64,000 bases of DNA. Source: Hemerocallis citrina. Taxonomy: Eukaryota; Streptophyta; Magnoliopsida; Asparagales; Asphodelaceae. A program made the translations under genes and the position numbers. Each line of letters begins with the position of its first letter. Within the stretch, counting starts at the first letter, position 1. Positions 59,935 through 64,000 of this stretch are shown here, piece after piece. The notes beneath the pieces are model-generated. The model was given only the letters and a program-made list of their open reading frames with translations, was not told the origin of the DNA and did not search any database. Location of the stretch: NCBI GenBank assembly GCA_017893485.1, contig CM030360.1:6312467-6376466 (forward strand), given 5' to 3'.

Positions 59935-61998
59935 CTAGGGTCACTTCGGGCCAAGAGACCTCCCCCATCGTCGACACCGAGCCGACCTCCAATCAAGCTC
60001 CTACAGTCGATAAGGGTAAGGCCATAGTAGTGGCTTCTTTGCTGGTGGTGGATACCATTATCGAGAGAGAACGAAGAATGGGGGAGTGCGGCAGATTGCT
60101 TGGATCCCTGATAGGGATTCACCGCATTCGGGAACTACCGGACAACCTGGTCGAGTGCATCGTATACGGCTGAACACGGGACTTCGAGGAGAACACGGCA
60201 CGGGAGACCTCAGAGGTCGAAGACACCATTTCCATTTTGAACGAAGAAGATTCAAAGTCAATTCGGGAGTGTTTTATGATCACGAAAGAATTTGATCTGT
60301 TGCTGCTTGGGCCCGGGGTGAGGGCCAACTTGCCGATGCCAGTGGACATATGCTTTTGGCCTGTATATGCCTTCTTAGCAGGCACTCGGCTTCCGCTCCA
60401 TCCCTTCGTCGCCGAAGTATTGCAGTGGTACCGAATTAGCCCCGTCCAATATATGCCGAACATGTGGAGGCATGTCAACGGGTACGTCCTCCATTGTCAA
60501 GCAGCGAACATCGAGCCCCGACTGAGTGTGCTGCGGACTTTGGATCGGATCCATCAGCAGCATAAGACGGATTTCAGGTTTTATCTGTCACCAAGGCACG
60601 GGGTAAAGCTCATCAACAACCCTGACTCGATCAAAAATTGTAGGGATAAGTTCTTTCTCATCCAAAGTCAAGATCTGTGGAACATTCCGACCGCTTGGGT
60701 CAAGGAGGTTTCGAAGTGGGTGAAGGAGGGCCTCGTTTTGAGCCATAAGGAGACAAAGATGGTCCAAACGGTCCTTGATTGGCCGAAGTTTGACTGGAAT
60801 GACCTGACGGAGGAGGCGCTTTATAAGGGGTCTTAGCCTGATCAACCCTAGTACGCTTTTTTTCTTTTTAGCTTAGTTTCTTATGCTCACGAATTAGCGA
60901 AATTTTACTTGTTCTTATCTTCGACATATTCTCTTTTCTGCAGAATCAATGGACTACGAGGCGCTGCTCGCGAATTGCGGATTCTTGGGCACCAAGGCCC
61001 CTGCAGGCAAGAAGAGGAAGAGGACTGTCACGAAGATCTCTTTCCCGAAGCTGAAGGCGGTCGCTGCCACATAAGTCTCGAAGCCAATGCCTTCTGCTAT
61101 GCCGTCTGCTTCCGTCGATGTGGGGGATTTCCTACTGACGGAAGCTCTGGCACCAGAGGCCCCCCTCACTGCTGAAGCCGAGATGTTTATGACCGAGGAG
61201 CACAAAAAGATCTTCGTTCCTGATTGCCAAGTCAGGAAGCTCGACGAATTCCTTGGTGACTCTACTGCTTGTATGCAAGCGGTTCGCCATCTCGCCACGC
61301 TGAAGGACAAGGCTGCTATGGAGGTGGGGACCGTTGGTGACGACGCACTTGAAAACGCTTGAGCCACCATGTTGGTAAGTTTTCTACTATCTTTGGGGAT
61401 TTTTTTTGTGTGGCTACGTGTTGGTGTTTCTCTAGCTTGAATGCCTAAGTTTCTTCTTCTCCCGCAGGTCACTTGCCACTTTGGCCATTTGATGCAGCAG
61501 ATGGCCGAATAAGAGAAGGATCTGAAGCTCAAGAGCTTGAGAGCTCGAGCTGATAAGGCCAGGATCGTGAAAGACCTCGAGCATTCGAGGATAGAATCTG
61601 AGATGAAGTCCTCAAGAGTTGAGCACCTCGAGGCCGTTGTTGCCAAAATGGAGGCGGACAATGCCAGGCTGGCAAAGGAGAAGGAGCTCACCGCGAAGGA
61701 GACGGAGGAGGCGATCGCTGCTGTGAAGATAGTCACGGCGAAGGAGGCTGATGCCCAATCGACGGAGAAGGCCCAGGGGTTCTTGCTCGTGAATATGGAG
61801 AAGGCCTATGCCCATGCCCTAACCGACGTCAAGGCAAAATTTCCTGACTTCGATTGTACTGGGTTCTGTCTATTCCCAGATCCAGTTCCCAGGTTTGACA
61901 ACATCGTCGAGGAAGGTGGAGAAGAGGGCGGCGAAGAGGATCAAGAAGAGGATGGAGAGGAAGGGGATGAGGGTGGCGGGGCAAAGGCAGACACATTC
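59935..61998 (+). pseudogene. Gypsy-type antisense ORF (aORF, PF04195-like) of the Tat element, disrupted
   Basis: Exon 1 (59935-60836) encodes the 'putative gypsy type transposon' domain: VYAFLAGTRLPLHPFVAEVL, YRISPVQYMPNMWRHVNGY, DFRFYLSPRHGVKL, then NIPTAWVKEVSKWVKEG. Exons 60944-61374 and 61468-61998 follow with GT-AG borders and phase 0. The third exon gives a long coiled coil (VEHLEAVVAKMEADNARLAKE) and an acidic Glu/Gly/Asp tail. Stops: TGA 60171-60173, TAG 60834-60836, TAA 61072-61074, TGA 61360-61362, TAA 61510-61512. Four of these (all but TAG 60834) could arise from CGA or CAA by C-to-T change. The 3' end is cut by LTR F. Biological role of aORFs is unknown. Confidence 0.75.
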
Positions 61999-63573
61999 TG
62001 TAACACCCCGAATTCCAAAACAGACTGAATTCGAAGTTCCACAGGATCTTTAAACTTCTCTTTGTACAATTTTACAAGGAATTAAAAACTTTTGTTACAT
62101 CAGAGTTACATTTACATTACATATTTACAGCGGAAGTAATTTACAACAAATTACATGAATAGAAATGTACAACACTTGAATCATTCTTTAAGCAGCATGC
62201 AAACTTTAATCTTGTTAATCACTTTACCCTGCATAGAAACTGTGGGCACGTCAGTTGCTTACAACCGATAAAATATTATACACGGCTATCCTCTCTATGC
62301 CGAACAGTATAACGATTCTCAAATACTTAAACAAACCACAAACTTGATCACAAACAAAACTATAAGGGACAATCCTATTGATGTCGTTTTGTGCGGTGCA
62401 CTTAGTCCTTAATGCAGTTATGTATGTTACATGACAGTAATGCACACTTATTTAGATTCTATGCATCCCATACTACATAGGTCTGAGGGCAAGCCCTTAA
62501 CCGTTCTTCATCTTGTAGGGTTCAATCTCTCGTCATGACTTAAACTACTACTGTAACTATGATAAGTATCTTAGATGTTCTATGAGTTACGAGCTCATGT
62601 CCAGACAGCCTGAAGGGGAATCCCACATCATGTCACGACGCATCATGAAGAACCTATGGACAATTCAGCCTCCATCATGGGACATGACACCACCCGCAGT
62701 CACCAAACACCCTACGAGCATCGCCCGCAGTACGGACTCCTGGAGACATATCCACGTCATGACACGACGCATCGTGTAGACAACCTGTGAATATTCTCAC
62801 ACCGTAGCTCCGAGGCCCTCATACTCGTATTTTTCTCTTATTTTCATCACATCTTCACTATGTATCTAGTTCTTAGTTATTTGAATCATGAACAAAATCA
62901 ATTCTCTAGAGTTAGCCCTTCCACTATATTGGTCTTAACCATTTATATAACATGACCCAAACCTTGGTATTTTCATTTCAAATTTCATTTCAACATATTT
63001 CTTTCCAATGTCGGTATGAGGCTTAGCTATACTCTAGTTCTCAATTTCACTTTATAATTACAGAATTTGAGTCTTCAGATTCATAAGTTTTTTTTTCACA
63101 ATTAACATAATTTCCATTCTTTTCTATGAATAAAATCTCATACATAAGGTTCAATTTTAATTCATGTATTTCATACTCAAAATTTTATTTCAATAAATCC
63201 ATTATATTCCCAAACTAGTACTTCTTTCTTTTACTTAATTCAATCCACAAAGTTGTATTTTTCATCTATCTTTAGAGTGCACACCAAACCCAAATAGATA
63301 AATAAAAACCCATAGTCAACACACTTAAATTTTCCTCCATTCAAAATTTCTCTTTTATAACTAATAAATTTTTCTCATGAAAATAATCGCTTTTCATATT
63401 TATACCAATGTTAATTCATGCAAGTCGACTCAATTTTCACTTCTGAGTCACTTTTATTTTAGTCAAATAATGCACAAGTGTTTTTCATAGAATCCACATG
63501 TTTTTAGAATAATTATAATATTTTTTTCAAATTTTTGAAAGCCAAGGAATCAATTTAAAACCCAAAAAAATCG

Positions 63574-63661
63574 AAAAGTTTTAATCCTGCCGAAGCCAGG
63601 GATCGAACCCAAGACCTAAGACTAGATGCCTGCCACCAAAAGCCAACTGGGCTAAGGCGCA
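63574..63661 (-). promoter_or_regulatory. tRNA-like pol III module 1 in LTR F (perfect A and B boxes)
   Basis: Minus strand: A-box TAGCCCAGTTGG (63654-63643) is a perfect match to TRGCNNAGTNGG. B-box GGTTCGATCCC (63609-63599) is a perfect match to GGTTCGANNCC. The 33-nt separation is as in a real tRNA. A TTTT run follows at 63577-63574. The acceptor ends (TGCGCCT and CTTCGGC) do not pair, so it is not a functional tRNA but looks like a tRNA-derived promoter. Confidence 0.65.
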
Positions 63662-63744
63662 ACCACGACATGGCATGAGTCATAATTAATAAGAAGTTTT
63701 GGTTTCGGTTTGGGGTTTTATTCAAAAACACAAAAAAATAAAAT

Positions 63745-63842
63745 AAAAGGGCAGAGCCCAGTTTCGAACCCGAGACCACCAGGGTCACCCGCAAGCTACA
63801 GTAACGCCCAAGCACCCAATAACCAATTGGTCTAAGCGACCA
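63745..63842 (-). promoter_or_regulatory. tRNA-like pol III module 2 in LTR F
   Basis: Minus strand: A-box-like TAGACCAATTGG (63834-63823, 10 of 12), B-box GGTTCGAAACT (63770-63760, 10 of 11), then the hairpin GGGCTCTGCCC directly followed by TTTT (63748-63745). Confidence 0.6.
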
Positions 63843-64000
63843 AACTGATATGGGGTGGGGTTTTTAGGGGTTAAAGTCTGAGACTCATTTATTTCGAATT
63901 TTTACACAAATGAGTGTTTTTAAGTCCTTTCTTCTTCTCCAAATTAATTCAAAAAACTCCAAAATTCATTTTATATATAATTACATTAATCCAGTAAATT

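Larger units (their letters stand above)
54936..61998 (-). mobile_element. Tat-like gypsy element, 3' portion with antisense ORF
   Basis: Its 3' LTR (54936-55542) is a diverged relative of the TR-GAG LTR, and a matching polypurine tract follows. The internal sequence to the right (55543-56412, 59566-61998) carries a plus-strand ORF, antisense to the element. Tat-lineage elements characteristically have such an extra antisense ORF between pol and the 3' LTR. It is interrupted by LTR E (56413-59565) and LTR F (61999 onward); gag-pol, if present, lies beyond the window. Confidence 0.75.
61999..64000 (-). mobile_element. Long LTR F (TGTAACACC subfamily), continues past the window
   Basis: Starts TGTAACACCCCGAATTCC inside the aORF (left flank cattc). 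It matches LTR C along 62545-62830 (shared gttctatgagttacgagctc and the cgacgcatc dyads). At least 2002 bp; the right end is not visible, so solo or full-length status is open. Two tRNA-like modules lie at 63574-63661 and 63745-63842. Confidence 0.85.

Noticed and set aside
63574..63661. A genuine tRNA gene
   Set aside because: A and B boxes are perfect but the acceptor-stem halves do not pair and the T-stem is imperfect, so only a tRNA-like promoter is supported.

Overview
The window is repeat-rich nuclear DNA from a flowering plant. It is AT-rich, has spliced genes with GT-AG introns, and almost every recognisable coding region belongs to a plant transposon lineage (MULE, Helitron, Tourist-like MITE, Ty1/copia, Ty3/gypsy). 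Only one candidate host gene is visible: an intron-containing gene on the minus strand at 11175-14937 whose last exon resembles mitochondrial ribosomal protein bL28m. I could not identify the species.

Left part (1-9.4 kb): a MULE-type unit with two convergent genes. These are the 3' part of a FAR1-like transposase (+) and an 11-exon Ulp1-like cysteine protease gene (-). Splice sites and phases of the Ulp1 gene join cleanly over 953 codons, but two in-frame stops interrupt it upstream of an intact-looking His-Asp-Cys protease domain. Its introns and the 3' flank of the transposase are filled with one minisatellite family, always in the sense orientation of the neighbouring gene. From 9.4 to 16.8 kb come the bL28m-like gene with transposons in its introns and two hAT-like short repeats. 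At 16839-21787 lies a complete second MULE with about 340-370 bp terminal inverted repeats and a perfect 9-bp target duplication. It holds a broken transposase N-terminus (+) and a broken plant-mobile-domain gene (-).

Middle part (21.9-41.2 kb): a long TA/ATT-rich microsatellite tract was split by a 12.6-kb LTR element (23052-35628, -). That element has 617-bp LTRs and an intact gag but no pol, so it is a TR-GAG type element. It was itself hit by a 4-kb solo LTR (27527-31515) with a perfect TSD. Next come a Pack-MULE carrying a fragment of a flavin-monooxygenase-like gene (37132-38934, with a Tourist-like MITE nested inside), a 781-bp relative of the second MULE (39126-39906), and a non-autonomous Helitron (40128-41207).

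Right part (41.5-64 kb): a decayed Ty1/copia element is cut open by long LTRs (44392-about 50195 with 44914-47506 nested inside it; 50239-52897) and then by a Tat-like gypsy element starting at 54936. The Tat-like element carries an antisense gypsy-type ORF and is itself interrupted by solo LTRs at 56413-59565 and 61999-end.

The most unusual structure is in these long LTRs. One subfamily (TGTAACACC...GGTGTTACA) carries tRNA-like modules in its leader, always in the sense orientation: A-box, B-box and a following T-run, with perfect boxes in the best copy. The sister subfamily (TGTAGCGCC...) instead carries a regular 78-bp array in which two CAGTCGACTG-like palindromes sit 20-21 bp apart. Both subfamilies share a splice-donor-like AG|GTGRGTG downstream of a TATA box.
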